Source: Methylobacterium sp. E-065 (lineage in GTDB: Bacteria; Pseudomonadota; Alphaproteobacteria; Rhizobiales; Beijerinckiaceae). Taken from it: DNA of 64,000 bases. Under the pieces are notes generated by a model that worked only from the letters and a program-made list of their open reading frames with translations, had not been told where the DNA came from and made no database searches. The stretch lies in NCBI RefSeq assembly GCF_022829605.1, contig NZ_JAKSYD010000128.1, positions 1-64,000 on the forward strand, written 5' to 3'. Positions 42,030 to 51,424 of this stretch are shown in pieces. Both the position numbers and the translations under genes were made by a program. Numbering within the stretch: the stretch's first letter is position 1; every line of letters begins with the position of its first letter.

Positions 42030-43301
42030 GTGACCCGCACTTTGTCCGCCAGAACCCTGTCCCCGTTCCGCGCACCGGCTGTCCTGCTGCTGCTCGGCCT
42101 CGCGGCCTGCAACCCGAAGCAGGCCGCCGCGCCGACGCCGCCCGTGCCGGAGGTCGGCTTCGTCAAAGTGGAGCCACAGGCGATTCCCTATCTGCGCGAC
42201 CTGCCCGGTCGCGTCGCGCCGATGCGGATCGCCGAGGTCCGCTCCCGGGTCTCCGGCCTCGTGGTCAAGCGCCTGTTCGAGCAGGGCAGCATGGTCAAGG
42301 AAGGTGATATTCTCTACAAAATCGACCCCGCGCCCTACGAGGTCGAGCTTGCCAGCGCGGAGGCGGCGTTGGCCCGCCAGGAGGCCGCCCTGGTGCTCGC
42401 CCGCCAGCAGGCCGACCGGTTGGAGCAGCTGCTCTCCCGCGCCACGGCGAGCCAGGCTCAGTACGACGCTGCCTACGCGGGCAAGAAGCAGGCCGAGGCC
42501 GAGGTGGCCGGCGCCAAGGCGAGCCGCCAGAAGGCGCAGCTCAACCTTGACTGGACCGACGTGCGCGCGCCGATCACCGGCCGCATCGGCCGGGCGCTGC
42601 TCACGGAGGGCACGCTGATCGAGCCCGGCGCCATGGGGGCGCTCGCCACGATCCAGCAGCTCGACCCGATCTACGTCGACATCACCCAGTCGGTCGGCGA
42701 GTTGAACCGCCTGCGCCGGGACCTCGCCAGCGGCGAGCTGGCGCGGCTGGAGGACAACACCGCCAACGTCCACCTGATCATGGACGACAATTCCCTCTAC
42801 CCGCTGGCCGGCCGCCTGCTGTTCTCGGACGTCACCGCCGATCCGAGCACCGGACAGGTGACCCTGCGGGTGCAGTTCCCGAACCCGCACGACGAGCTGT
42901 TCCCCGGCATGTATGTCCGGGCGCGGATCAAGCAGGGCATCGATTCCGACGCCATCGCGGTGCCGCAGCAGGCGATTCAGCGCACCGATGACGGCCGCGC
43001 CGAGGTCTGGATCGTGCGTGCCGACGAGACCGTGATGCGCCAGCCCGTCGAGGTCGGGCCGGTGGTCGGCCAGAACTGGCTGATCCGCTCGGGCCTCAAG
43101 GCGGGCGAGCGCGTCGTGATCGACGGGTTCCAGAAGATCACCGTGGGCGCCAAGGTGAAGCCCCTCGACCAGAGTCCGGTCCATGGCGAGACCGGGCCGA
43201 AGCACGATGCCGACGAGGCACCCGACGTGCAGGGTGACCAGAGTTCTCGCGACAAGGCGGAGGCCGCCCCGCGGGCCGCTGCCGCCCAGCAGCGCCACTG
43301 A
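42030..43301 (+). CDS. RND efflux periplasmic adaptor (AcrA/MexA type)
   Basis: A lipoprotein of about 423 residues that links an RND pump to its outer-membrane channel. A lipobox LGLAAC is at about residues 23-28 from GTG 42030; longer in-frame starts (41967, 42006) would give an overlong leader. The hairpin and lipoyl parts are regular (AEVRSRVSGLVVKRLFEQGS, DILYKIDPAPYEVELASAEA, LDWTDVRAPITGRIGRALLT). The membrane-proximal end is normal (VGQNWLIRSGLKAGERVVID). The pump gene follows after 18 bp. No outer-membrane factor gene is nearby, so a TolC-like protein from elsewhere is expected. Confidence 0.92.
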   Translation: MTRTLSARTLSPFRAPAVLLLLGLAACNPKQAAAPTPPVPEVGFVKVEPQAIPYLRDLPGRVAPMRIAEVRSRVSGLVVKRLFEQGSMVKEGDILYKIDPAPYEVELASAEAALARQEAALVLARQQADRLEQLLSRATASQAQYDAAYAGKKQAEAEVAGAKASRQKAQLNLDWTDVRAPITGRIGRALLTEGTLIEPGAMGALATIQQLDPIYVDITQSVGELNRLRRDLASGELARLEDNTANVHLIMDDNSLYPLAGRLLFSDVTADPSTGQVTLRVQFPNPHDELFPGMYVRARIKQGIDSDAIAVPQQAIQRTDDGRAEVWIVRADETVMRQPVEVGPVVGQNWLIRSGLKAGERVVIDGFQKITVGAKVKPLDQSPVHGETGPKHDADEAPDVQGDQSSRDKAEAAPRAAAAQQRH

Positions 43302-43319
43302 GCCCGGGAGACCCCGACC

Positions 43320-46300
43320 ATGGCCCGCTTCTTCATCGACCGCCCGGTCTTCGCCTGGGTGGTGGCGTTGTTCATCTGCCTCGGCGGCGCGCTCGCCATC
43401 CCGAACCTGCCGGTGGCGCAGTATCCGGTGATCGCGCCGCCCTCCATCGCGTTGTCGACGGCCTATCCGGGGGCCTCAGTCGAGAGCCTCTACATCGGCA
43501 CGACCCGGCTCATCGAGGATGAGCTGAACGGCGCCGCCAACATCATGAGCTTCGAGTCGACCACCGACTCGTTCGGCTCGGTCAACATCACCGCCACCTT
43601 CCAGCCCGGCACCGACCCGGCTCTGGCCTCCGTGGAGGTCCAGAACCGGCTGAAGCGCGTGGAAGCCCGCCTTCCGGCCGAGGTGCGCCAGCAGGGCATC
43701 CTGGTGGAGGAGGCCTCGGCCGCCACCCTCAACATCATCACCCTCGTCTCCAGGGACGGGTCGATGGACGAGGTCGGCCTCGGCGACTTCCTGATCCGCA
43801 ACGTCATCAACGAGATCCGCCGCATCCCCGGGGTCGGCCGCGCGACGCTCTACTCGACGGAGCGGTCGCTGCGGGTCTGGGTCGATCCCGACAAGCTGCG
43901 CGGCCTGTCGCTCAGCGCCTCGGACGTGACCGATGCGATCCGCAACCAGAACGTCCAGGTCGCCTCCGGCTCGGTCGGCGCGCAGCCAAGCCCGACCCGG
44001 CAGGCGCTCACCGTGCCGATCATCGTGAAGGGCCAGCTCGGCACCATCGAGGATTTCGGGGCGGTCGTGCTTCGGGCCAATTCCGACGGCTCGAACGTGC
44101 GCCTGCGCGACGTCGCGCGGATCGAACTCGGCGGCGACGCCTACCAGTTCTCCACGCGCCTCAACGGCGGCCCGGCCGCCGGCATCTCGGTGACGCTCGC
44201 CCCCGACGGCAACGCGCTGGAGACCGCCAAGGCCATCCGCGCCAAGATGGTGGAACTGTCCCAGTTCTTCCCGCCGGACCTGAAGTGGGACATCCCGTAC
44301 GACATCACCCCGGCGGTGGAAGCCTCCATCGAGAAGGTGCTGCACACGCTGGTCGAAGCGGTGGTGCTGGTCTTCCTCGTGATGTTCCTGTTTCTGCAGA
44401 ACATCCGCTACACCCTGATCCCCACCATCGTGGTGCCGATCGCCCTCATGGGCACCGTCACGGTGATGTGGATCTCGGGCTTCTCGGTGAACGTGCTCAC
44501 CATGTTCGGCATGGTGCTGGCCATCGGCATCCTGGTCGACGACGCCATCGTGGTGGTGGAGAACGTCGAGCGGATCATGAACGAGGAGGGGCTGCCCCCC
44601 AAGGAGGCCACCAAGAAGGCCATGGGGCAGATCACCGGGGCGATCATCGGCATCACCCTGGTGCTGGTGGCGGTGTTCATCCCGATGGCGTTCTTCCCCG
44701 GCTCGGTCGGCATCATCTACCGGCAGTTCTCGATCGCGATGGTGACCTCCATCGGCTTCTCGGCGCTGCTGGCCCTGTCGCTGACGCCGGCACTCTGCGC
44801 GACCTTCCTGAAGCCGATCGAGAAGGGCCACGGCCATGCCAAGGGCGGCGTGTTCGGGATGTTCAACCGGTTTGTCGATAGGGAGACCGCCCGCTACGGC
44901 CGCGGCACCGCGGCGTTCATCCGCAAGTCCGGCCGGGTGATGCTGGTCTACCTCGCGCTGGTGGCGGGGACCGCTTACGCCTTCGTCCAGCTGCCGGAGG
45001 GCTTCCTGCCGGTGGAGGACCAGGGCTTCTTCACGGTCGACATCCAGACGCCGCCTGGCGCCTCCTACAACCGCACCCAGGAGGCGGTGCGCAAGGTCGA
45101 GGAGTACCTGCTGGCGCAGCCGGGCGTCGCCACCGTGACGATGCTGAACGGCTTCTCGTTCTCGGGCCAGGCGCCCAGCACCAGTCAGGCCTTCGTGACC
45201 CTCAAGCCCTGGGGCGAGCGCGACGCCAAGAACTCTGCCGCCGCGCTGGTGGCCGCCACCAATACGGCGCTCAGCACCTACCGCGACGCCACCGTGGACG
45301 CCCAGGAACCACCCCCGGTGGACAACCTCGGCAACGCGGCGGGCTTCTCGTTCCGCCTTCAGGACCGGGCCAATCGCGGCTACGCGGCTCTGCTGTCGGC
45401 CCAGGAGCAACTCCTGAAGCTGGCGACGCAGAGCCCGATCCTCCAGAAGGTGAAGATCGAGGGCCTGCCGCCGACCCCGCAGGCGGAACTGGTCATCGAC
45501 CGCGAGAAGGCGGCCGCGCTCGGCGTGAAGTTCGAGGACATCAACGCCACGATCCAGCTCAACCTCGGCTCGGTCTACCCGAACGACTTCCCCAACCGGG
45601 GCAAGATGCAGCGGGTCTACGTGCAGGCCGAGCAGCTCCAGCGTATGACCGCGTCGGACATCCTCAACTACGCGGTGAAGAACGCCACCAACACGATGGT
45701 GCCGATGTCGTCCTTTGCGGAGCTGAAATGGGGCATGGGGCCGAGCCAGATCGTCGGCTTCAACGGCTATCAGTCGGTGCGCTTCACCGGCGAGCCGAAC
45801 CCCGGCTACACGTCGGGCGACGCCATCGCCGAGATGGAGCGGCTGATGCTCCAATTGCCCAAGGGTTTCGGCTACGCCTGGACGGGTCAGTCCTATCAGG
45901 AGAAGCAGGCCGGCAGCCAGGCGAGCCTGCTGCTGGCGCTGTCGGTGCTGATCGTGTTCCTGTGCCTCGCCGCGCTCTACGAGAGCTGGGCGATCCCGGT
46001 CTCGGTGATGCTGGTGATTCCGCTCGGCGTCATCGGCGCGGTGGCGGCCGTGTACCTGCGCGGCATGCCCAACGACGTCTACTTCAAGATCGGGCTGATC
46101 ACGATCATCGGGCTCTCGGCCAAGAACGCGATCCTGATCGTGGAATTCGCGCGTGACCTCTGGAGGCCCGGAACCTCGGTGGTGCGGGCGGCGATCGACG
46201 CGGCGACCCTCCGGTTCCGGCCGATCGTGATGACGTCGCTCGCCTTCATCTTCGGCGTGGTGCCGCTGGCCATCGCGACCGGTGCCGCCTCGAAGAGCCA

Positions 46301-46478
46301 GCAGGCGATCGGCACCGGCGTGATGGGCGGCATGATCACCGCTACCGTGCTGGCGGTGTTCTTCGTGCCGGTGTTTTTCGTGGTTGTCATGCGCTTGTTC
46401 CGGCGCAAGGCCGTGGCGGAGGGGGAGGCGGCGGAAGCCGAGACGCGTCCCGAGCCGGCGCGGGTGGCGGCCGAGTGA
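43320..46478 (+). CDS. RND multidrug efflux transporter (AcrB/MexB, HAE1 family)
   Basis: A 1,052-residue inner-membrane proton-driven pump. The family start is canonical (MARFFIDRPVFAWVVALFIC). The first six-helix bundle has the proton-relay pair in GILVDDAIVVVENVERIM. The second half has VYFKIGLITIIGLSAKNAIL with the conserved lysine, followed by IVEFARD. Two large periplasmic loops occupy about 40-330 and 560-870. The length equals that of AcrB homologues. The substrates are unknown; HAE1 pumps export amphiphilic drugs, dyes and plant compounds. Confidence 0.95.
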   Translation: MARFFIDRPVFAWVVALFICLGGALAIPNLPVAQYPVIAPPSIALSTAYPGASVESLYIGTTRLIEDELNGAANIMSFESTTDSFGSVNITATFQPGTDPALASVEVQNRLKRVEARLPAEVRQQGILVEEASAATLNIITLVSRDGSMDEVGLGDFLIRNVINEIRRIPGVGRATLYSTERSLRVWVDPDKLRGLSLSASDVTDAIRNQNVQVASGSVGAQPSPTRQALTVPIIVKGQLGTIEDFGAVVLRANSDGSNVRLRDVARIELGGDAYQFSTRLNGGPAAGISVTLAPDGNALETAKAIRAKMVELSQFFPPDLKWDIPYDITPAVEASIEKVLHTLVEAVVLVFLVMFLFLQNIRYTLIPTIVVPIALMGTVTVMWISGFSVNVLTMFGMVLAIGILVDDAIVVVENVERIMNEEGLPPKEATKKAMGQITGAIIGITLVLVAVFIPMAFFPGSVGIIYRQFSIAMVTSIGFSALLALSLTPALCATFLKPIEKGHGHAKGGVFGMFNRFVDRETARYGRGTAAFIRKSGRVMLVYLALVAGTAYAFVQLPEGFLPVEDQGFFTVDIQTPPGASYNRTQEAVRKVEEYLLAQPGVATVTMLNGFSFSGQAPSTSQAFVTLKPWGERDAKNSAAALVAATNTALSTYRDATVDAQEPPPVDNLGNAAGFSFRLQDRANRGYAALLSAQEQLLKLATQSPILQKVKIEGLPPTPQAELVIDREKAAALGVKFEDINATIQLNLGSVYPNDFPNRGKMQRVYVQAEQLQRMTASDILNYAVKNATNTMVPMSSFAELKWGMGPSQIVGFNGYQSVRFTGEPNPGYTSGDAIAEMERLMLQLPKGFGYAWTGQSYQEKQAGSQASLLLALSVLIVFLCLAALYESWAIPVSVMLVIPLGVIGAVAAVYLRGMPNDVYFKIGLITIIGLSAKNAILIVEFARDLWRPGTSVVRAAIDAATLRFRPIVMTSLAFIFGVVPLAIATGAASKSQQAIGTGVMGGMITATVLAVFFVPVFFVVVMRLFRRKAVAEGEAAEAETRPEPARVAAE

Positions 46479-46519
46479 GCGGCGCCGTTCGCGTCGTGGT
46501 TTATGCAAGGCGCGACAGG

Positions 46520-46661
46520 CCCCCTCTCCCGTGCGGGAGAGGGTTGGGGTGAGGGACGAGAAGTCTCAGGATCGAGCGCACCCTTGAAGCGCCGACAGGT
46601 CGCGCCCTCTTCAGGAAGACCTGATCCCTCACCCTGTCCCTCTCCCGCACGGGAGAGGGGA
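46520..46661. repeat. Inverted palindromic repeat pair after the efflux operon
   Basis: The 37-bp unit at 46520-46556 (core CCCTCTCCCGTGCGGGAGAGGG, itself a palindrome) recurs inverted at 46625-46661. The units are separated by 68 bp. The outer part GGTGAGGGA of one matches TCCCTCACC of the other. Such CTCTCCC...GGGAGAG units are typical dispersed REP-like elements of alphaproteobacteria. They may also end efflux transcripts. The rest of 46479-46861 shows no gene. Confidence 0.75.
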
Positions 46662-46861
46662 CCCGCGCTCGATCCTCGACCGTAAATCTCTGACACGCCT
46701 CCGAGACCGCGGGAATTGGCCCCTCAACCAGTACCTCTGGTCCGAACCTTGCTGTGGGCGCAGCGGTCGCGCCGTTTGCCGACGCGCGGTGCCGGGGCTA
46801 AGCCTAACCACCGCTTCCGCGGAACGGCCTGCGCTCAACTTTCACGGTTCCGGAGATCCGC

Positions 46862-48475
46862 TTGTCCCGCTCAGCCCTGAAGACCCTCGCCCGCGGCGTG
46901 TCCGTGGGTGCGGTCGCGACCCTGGCGTTCGCGCTGCCCGCGCAGGCCGCCAACGTGTTCCGCTTCGCCTTCCAGGGCGATCTGAAATCGCTGGATCCGT
47001 ACTCCCTCAAGGAAAGCTTCACGGAAGGGATGCAGCAGGCGGCCTACGAGTCCCTCGTTACCCTCGACAAGAACCTGAAATTCGCCCCCGGCCTCGCAGA
47101 ATCCTGGGAGACCCCCGAGCCGACCCGCTGGCGCTTCCACCTGCGAAAGAACGTCAAGTTCCACGACGGCTCGCCCTTTACCGCCGACGACGTGCTCTTC
47201 TCCGCTCAGCGGGTCCGGGCCTCCGGCTCGAACTTCACCACCAACGTCCCCTCCGACGCCGAATTCGTGAAGGTCGACGACTTCACCGTCGACATGGTGC
47301 TGAAGAAGCCGAACCCCATCGCCATCGCCCAGTTCCCGACCTGGCTGATCATGTCGAAGGCGTGGTCCGAGAAGAACGGCGTCGTCCAGCCGACAGCGCC
47401 CAACGCCACCAGCCCGAGCTACGCCACCCTGCATGAGAACGGCACCGGCCCGTTCGTGATCGCCGAGCACCAGCCCGGCGTGAAGACCGTGTTCAAGAAG
47501 TTCGACGGCTACTGGGGCAAGGTCGAGTCGAACCTCGACGAGGCGATCCTCACCACCATCGCCAATCCGGCGACGCGCGTCGCCGCGCTGCTCTCCGGCG
47601 AGGTCGACTGGATCGATCCCGTGCCGCTGCAGGACCAGCAGCGGGTCAATGCCAGCGGCACCGCCATCGTGATGGCCGGGCCTGAGCTGCGCACGATCTT
47701 CCTCGGCATGGACCAGGATCGGGACGAGCTGAAGGATTCGAGCGTCAAGGGCAAGAACCCGTTCAAGGACATCAAGGTGCGCGAGGCCTTCTACCTCGCC
47801 ATCGACGAGGAGACGATCGCCAAGCGCGTCATGCGCGGGCAGGCGGTGCCCTCCGCGCTGATGATCGCCCCGGCGCTCTACGACCGCGGCGCCGAGTTCA
47901 AGCGCCCGGCCACCGACCTCAAGAAGGCCAAGGAGCTGATGACCCAGGCCGGCTATCCGGACGGGTTCTCGCTCACCATGGATTGCCCGAACGACCGCTA
48001 CGTCAACGACGAGGCGATCTGTCAGGCGGTGGTCTCGATGCTCGCCCGCATCAACGTCAAGGTGAATCTCAACGCCCAGCCGAAGGCCAAGTACTTCGCC
48101 AAGGTTCTGGCGCCGAACTACGACACCTCGTTCTACCTGCTCGGCTGGACGCCGTCCTCGCTCGACAGCCACAACATCCTCTACGAGATCGTCGGCTGCC
48201 GGAAGCCCGGTGACAAGTCGGGCCGGGGCAGCTGGAACCTCGCGGGCTATTGCGACCCGAAGATCGACGAGATCGCCGACAAGGTCGAATCCGAGACCGA
48301 CAAGACCAAGCGCGACGCGCTGATCAAGGACGGCTTCGACGTCCTCAACACCGATTGGGGCTACATCCCGCTGCACCAGCAGGCGCTGGCCTGGGGCGTC
48401 TCCAAGAAGGTCCACCTGACCCAGCGCGCCGACAACCTGCTCCTGCTCTACTGGGTGTCGAAGGACCCGCAGTAG
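46862..48475 (+). CDS. ABC transporter substrate-binding protein, peptide family (SBP_bac_5)
   Basis: A 537-residue periplasmic binding protein. A signal peptide (LARGVSVGAVATLAFALPAQ, then AA) is followed by the family pattern: FRFAFQGDLKSLDPYSLKES, YESLVTLDKNLKFAPGLAES with W, FHLRKNVKFHDGSPFTADDV and NGTGPFVIAEHQPG. The length equals that of DppA/OppA-like proteins. The start is TTG with GGAG eight bases upstream. It heads a five-gene importer operon. The ligand could be a di- or oligopeptide, glutathione or a nickel complex; the family alone does not tell. Confidence 0.93.
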   Translation: MSRSALKTLARGVSVGAVATLAFALPAQAANVFRFAFQGDLKSLDPYSLKESFTEGMQQAAYESLVTLDKNLKFAPGLAESWETPEPTRWRFHLRKNVKFHDGSPFTADDVLFSAQRVRASGSNFTTNVPSDAEFVKVDDFTVDMVLKKPNPIAIAQFPTWLIMSKAWSEKNGVVQPTAPNATSPSYATLHENGTGPFVIAEHQPGVKTVFKKFDGYWGKVESNLDEAILTTIANPATRVAALLSGEVDWIDPVPLQDQQRVNASGTAIVMAGPELRTIFLGMDQDRDELKDSSVKGKNPFKDIKVREAFYLAIDEETIAKRVMRGQAVPSALMIAPALYDRGAEFKRPATDLKKAKELMTQAGYPDGFSLTMDCPNDRYVNDEAICQAVVSMLARINVKVNLNAQPKAKYFAKVLAPNYDTSFYLLGWTPSSLDSHNILYEIVGCRKPGDKSGRGSWNLAGYCDPKIDEIADKVESETDKTKRDALIKDGFDVLNTDWGYIPLHQQALAWGVSKKVHLTQRADNLLLLYWVSKDPQ

Positions 48476-48484
48476 GAGCCGGGC

Positions 48485-49465
48485 GTGCTCGCCTTCCTGC
48501 TGCGGCGGGTGATCCAGGCGGCCGCGGTCCTCGCGGTCGTCGGGCTCATCGCCTTCGCGATGTTCCGGTTCGCGGGCGATCCCGTGAACCAGATCGTCGG
48601 CCCCGACACCACCGTGGCCGAGCGAGCCGAGATCCGCAAAAGTCTCGGCCTCGAGGATCCGGTGCTGGTCCAGTTCGCCCGCTATGCCGGCAACGTGGTG
48701 CGGGGCCAGTTCGGCATCTCGTACCAGTTCCGGCAGCCGGTCTCGCAGCTCCTGGCCGAGCGCATGCCGGCGACGCTGGAGCTCGCCTTCTGCGCCACGG
48801 TGTTCGCCCTAGTGGTGGGCATCCTGATGGGCGTGTACTGCGCGCTCTTCCGGGATTCCTGGCTCGCCGGGCTGTTCCAGGCGGTCTCGCTGATCGGGAT
48901 CAGCCTGCCGACCTTCCTGATCGGCATCCTGCTGATCTACCTGTTCTCGGTGACGCTGGGCTGGCTGCCCTCCTACGGGCGCGGCGACACGGTGCGGCTC
49001 GGCTGGTGGACCACCGGATTCCTGACCGCCTCCGGGCTCAAGGCGCTGATCCTGCCCTCGGTGACGCTCGGCTTGTTCCAGATGACGCTGATCATGCGGC
49101 TGGTCCGCGCCGAGATGCTGGAGGTGCTGCGCACCGACTACATCCGCTTCGCCCGCGCCCGGGGTCTCACCACCCGGGCCGTCCACCTGCGCCACGCCCT
49201 GAAGAACACGCTGGTGCCGGTGATCACCATCGCGGGGCTGCAGCTTGGCTCGGTCATCGCCTTCTCGATCATCACCGAGACGGTGTTCCAGTGGCCCGGC
49301 ATGGGCCTGCTGTTCGTCCAGGCCGTGCAGAACGTCGATATCCCGATCATGTCCGCGTATCTGCTGCTGGTCGCGCTGATCTTCGTGACCATCAATCTCG
49401 TGGTCGACATCCTCTACACGGTGGTGGACCCGCGCCTGCGGCTCTCCACCGGGCGGGCGGCATGA
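48485..49465 (+). CDS. Peptide ABC transporter permease (DppB type)
   Basis: A 326-residue inner-membrane permease. The first helix (LAFLLRRVIQAAAVLAVVGL) is followed by the family loop VGPDTTVAERAEIRKSLGLE with DPVLVQFARY. The permease core ends in the EAA-type loop YIRFARARGLTTRAVHLRHA. Five or six helices fit. The start is GTG. It lies 9 bp after the binding-protein gene and pairs with the DppC-type permease downstream. Confidence 0.93.
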   Translation: MLAFLLRRVIQAAAVLAVVGLIAFAMFRFAGDPVNQIVGPDTTVAERAEIRKSLGLEDPVLVQFARYAGNVVRGQFGISYQFRQPVSQLLAERMPATLELAFCATVFALVVGILMGVYCALFRDSWLAGLFQAVSLIGISLPTFLIGILLIYLFSVTLGWLPSYGRGDTVRLGWWTTGFLTASGLKALILPSVTLGLFQMTLIMRLVRAEMLEVLRTDYIRFARARGLTTRAVHLRHALKNTLVPVITIAGLQLGSVIAFSIITETVFQWPGMGLLFVQAVQNVDIPIMSAYLLLVALIFVTINLVVDILYTVVDPRLRLSTGRAA

Positions 49466-49475
49466 GAGGCGACCG

Positions 49476-50447
49476 ATGAGCGGATACGACCTCGACGCGG
49501 GCGATGCCCCGCCGGTCCCATTGCCGGAGGCGAAGCGCTCCCGGCTCGCCCGCTGGCGCGATTCCGACCTGCTGGCGAACTTCCTGCGCTCGAAGACCGC
49601 CATGGCGGCGCTGATCGCCACGGTTCTGATGGTCGGCCTCGCCTTCGCGGCGCCGCTGATCGCCCCCCAGAACCCCTACGACCCGGCCCAGCTCGACCTG
49701 ATCAACTCCAACCTGCCGCCGATCTGGCAGGCGGACGGTCAGGCGCCCTACTACCTCGGCACCGACGACCAGGGCCGGGACGTGCTCTCGGCGGTGCTGT
49801 ACGGCCTGCGGCTGTCGCTGATCGTCGGCGTGCTCGGCGTGCTGACTTCCGGGGTGCTCGGCATCGCGCTCGGCCTGATCGCCGGCTACGCGGGCGGGGC
49901 CGTCGACACGCTGATCATGCGGGTCGCCGACGTGCAGCTCACCTTTCCGGCGATCCTGATCGCCCTGGTGGTGGACGGTGTCGCCAAGGCGAGCTTCGGC
50001 AGCGCACTGGATGTCGGGCCCTTGATCGGGCTGATCGTGGTGTCGATCGGCCTGTCCTTCTGGGTACAGTACGCCCGCACCGTGCGCTCCTCCGTGATGG
50101 TCGAGAAGGGCAAGGATTACGTCCAGGCGGCCCGGCTGATCGGCCTGTCGCCGCCGGTGATCCTGGTGCGCCACGTCCTGCCCAACGTCACCGGGCCGGT
50201 CTTCGTGATCGCGACGATCAATCTCGCGCTCGCGATCATCACCGAGGCGACGCTGTCGTTCCTCGGCACGGGTCTGCCCGAGACCATGCCGTCGCTCGGC
50301 ACCCTGATCCGCACCGGCAACCGGTTCCTGTTCTCCGGCGAGTGGTGGATCGTCGCCTTCCCGGGCGTGGCGCTCGCCGGGCTGGTCATCGCCATCAACC
50401 TCCTGGGGGATTGGCTGCGCGACGCGCTCAATCCGAAGCTGCAATGA
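49476..50447 (+). CDS. Peptide ABC transporter permease (DppC type)
   Basis: A 323-residue permease. The N-terminal domain typical of DppC (LRSKTAMAALIATVLMVGLA) leads to YYLGTDDQGRDVLSAVLYGL, the hallmark of this subunit. The EAA loop is YVQAARLIGLSPPVILVRHV. ATEATLSFLGTGLPETMPSLG-like sequence follows near the end. The stop overlaps the ATG of the next gene (ATGA), so translation is coupled. Confidence 0.93.
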   Translation: MSGYDLDAGDAPPVPLPEAKRSRLARWRDSDLLANFLRSKTAMAALIATVLMVGLAFAAPLIAPQNPYDPAQLDLINSNLPPIWQADGQAPYYLGTDDQGRDVLSAVLYGLRLSLIVGVLGVLTSGVLGIALGLIAGYAGGAVDTLIMRVADVQLTFPAILIALVVDGVAKASFGSALDVGPLIGLIVVSIGLSFWVQYARTVRSSVMVEKGKDYVQAARLIGLSPPVILVRHVLPNVTGPVFVIATINLALAIITEATLSFLGTGLPETMPSLGTLIRTGNRFLFSGEWWIVAFPGVALAGLVIAINLLGDWLRDALNPKLQ

Positions 50448-51424
50448 CCGAAACCATCCTCTCCGTGCGCGACCTCACGGTCGCGTTCGACACCCGCCGC
50501 GGGCCGCTCACCGCCATCGACCGGGTGTCGTTCGACATCGGCCGGGGTGAGATCCTGGGCGTCGTCGGCGAGTCCGGGGCCGGCAAGTCGGTGACCGGCT
50601 CGGCGGTGATCGGGCTGATCGACCGCCCCGGCCGGATCGCCGGCGGCGAGATTCTTTTGCGCGGCGAGCGCATCGACAACCTGTCCCCGGAGGCGATGCG
50701 GCGGGTGCGGGGCCGGCGCATCGGCATGATCTTCCAGGATCCGCTGACCTCGCTCGATCCGCTGTTCCGGGTCGGCGACCAGATCGTCGAGACCCTGCGC
50801 ACCCACACCAGTCTGTCGGCGAAGGCCGCCCGCACCCGCGCCATCGACCTCCTGGCCGAGGTCGGCATCCCGGCACCCGAACGGCGGATCGACGGCTACC
50901 CGCACGAATTCTCCGGCGGCATGCGCCAGCGGGTGGTGATCGCGCTCGCGCTCGCCGCCGAGCCGGAGCTGCTCATCGCCGACGAGCCGACCACGGCGCT
51001 GGACGTCTCGGTCCAGGCCCAGATCATCACGCTGCTCAAGCGCCTCTGCCGCGAGCATGGCACCGCCGTGATGCTGGTGACCCACGACATGGGCGTCATC
51101 GCCGAGGCCGCCGACCGGGTCGCGGTGATGTATGCCGGGCGGGTCGCCGAGATCGGCCCGGTCGCCTCGGTGATCGCCAAGCCCCACCACCCCTACGCGG
51201 TCGGCCTGATGGGGGCGATCCCGACCCTGTCGCAGGAGGCGGACCGGCTGAGCCAGATCCCCGGCTCGATGCCCCGGCTCACCGCCATCCCGCAGGGCTG
51301 CGCCTTCAACCCGCGCTGCCCGAAGGTGTTTGCCCGCTGCCGCGTCGAGCGGCCCGAGCCGATCCCGGTCGATGCCAGCCGGGTCGCCTGTCACCTGTAC
51401 GATGCAGCGGAGCGCGCAGCGTGA
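50444..51424 (+). CDS. Peptide ABC transporter ATP-binding protein (DppD type)
   Basis: A 326-residue ATPase. Walker A is GVVGESGAGKSVTGSA, the signature motif HEFSGGMRQRVVIALALA, and Walker B ELLIADEPTTALDV with the switch histidine in MLVTHDMGVIAEAADRVAVM. The C-terminal oligopeptide-transporter extension has GCAFNPRCPKVFARCRVERP. In this family its cysteines can bind an iron-sulfur cluster. The frame is open upstream, but ATG 50444 in the ATGA overlap is the evident start. Confidence 0.93.
   Translation: MTETILSVRDLTVAFDTRRGPLTAIDRVSFDIGRGEILGVVGESGAGKSVTGSAVIGLIDRPGRIAGGEILLRGERIDNLSPEAMRRVRGRRIGMIFQDPLTSLDPLFRVGDQIVETLRTHTSLSAKAARTRAIDLLAEVGIPAPERRIDGYPHEFSGGMRQRVVIALALAAEPELLIADEPTTALDVSVQAQIITLLKRLCREHGTAVMLVTHDMGVIAEAADRVAVMYAGRVAEIGPVASVIAKPHHPYAVGLMGAIPTLSQEADRLSQIPGSMPRLTAIPQGCAFNPRCPKVFARCRVERPEPIPVDASRVACHLYDAAERAA

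Noticed and set aside
43476..46508. Very long minus-strand open frame (about 1,010 codons) opposite the RND pump gene
   Set aside because: Histidine/arginine/aspartate-rich low-complexity translation with no family, exactly antisense to a certain AcrB homologue; a by-product of high GC.
46871..48415. Minus-strand frame of 514 codons opposite the peptide-binding protein
   Set aside because: Antisense shadow with no domain; the plus strand encodes a complete SBP_bac_5 protein.
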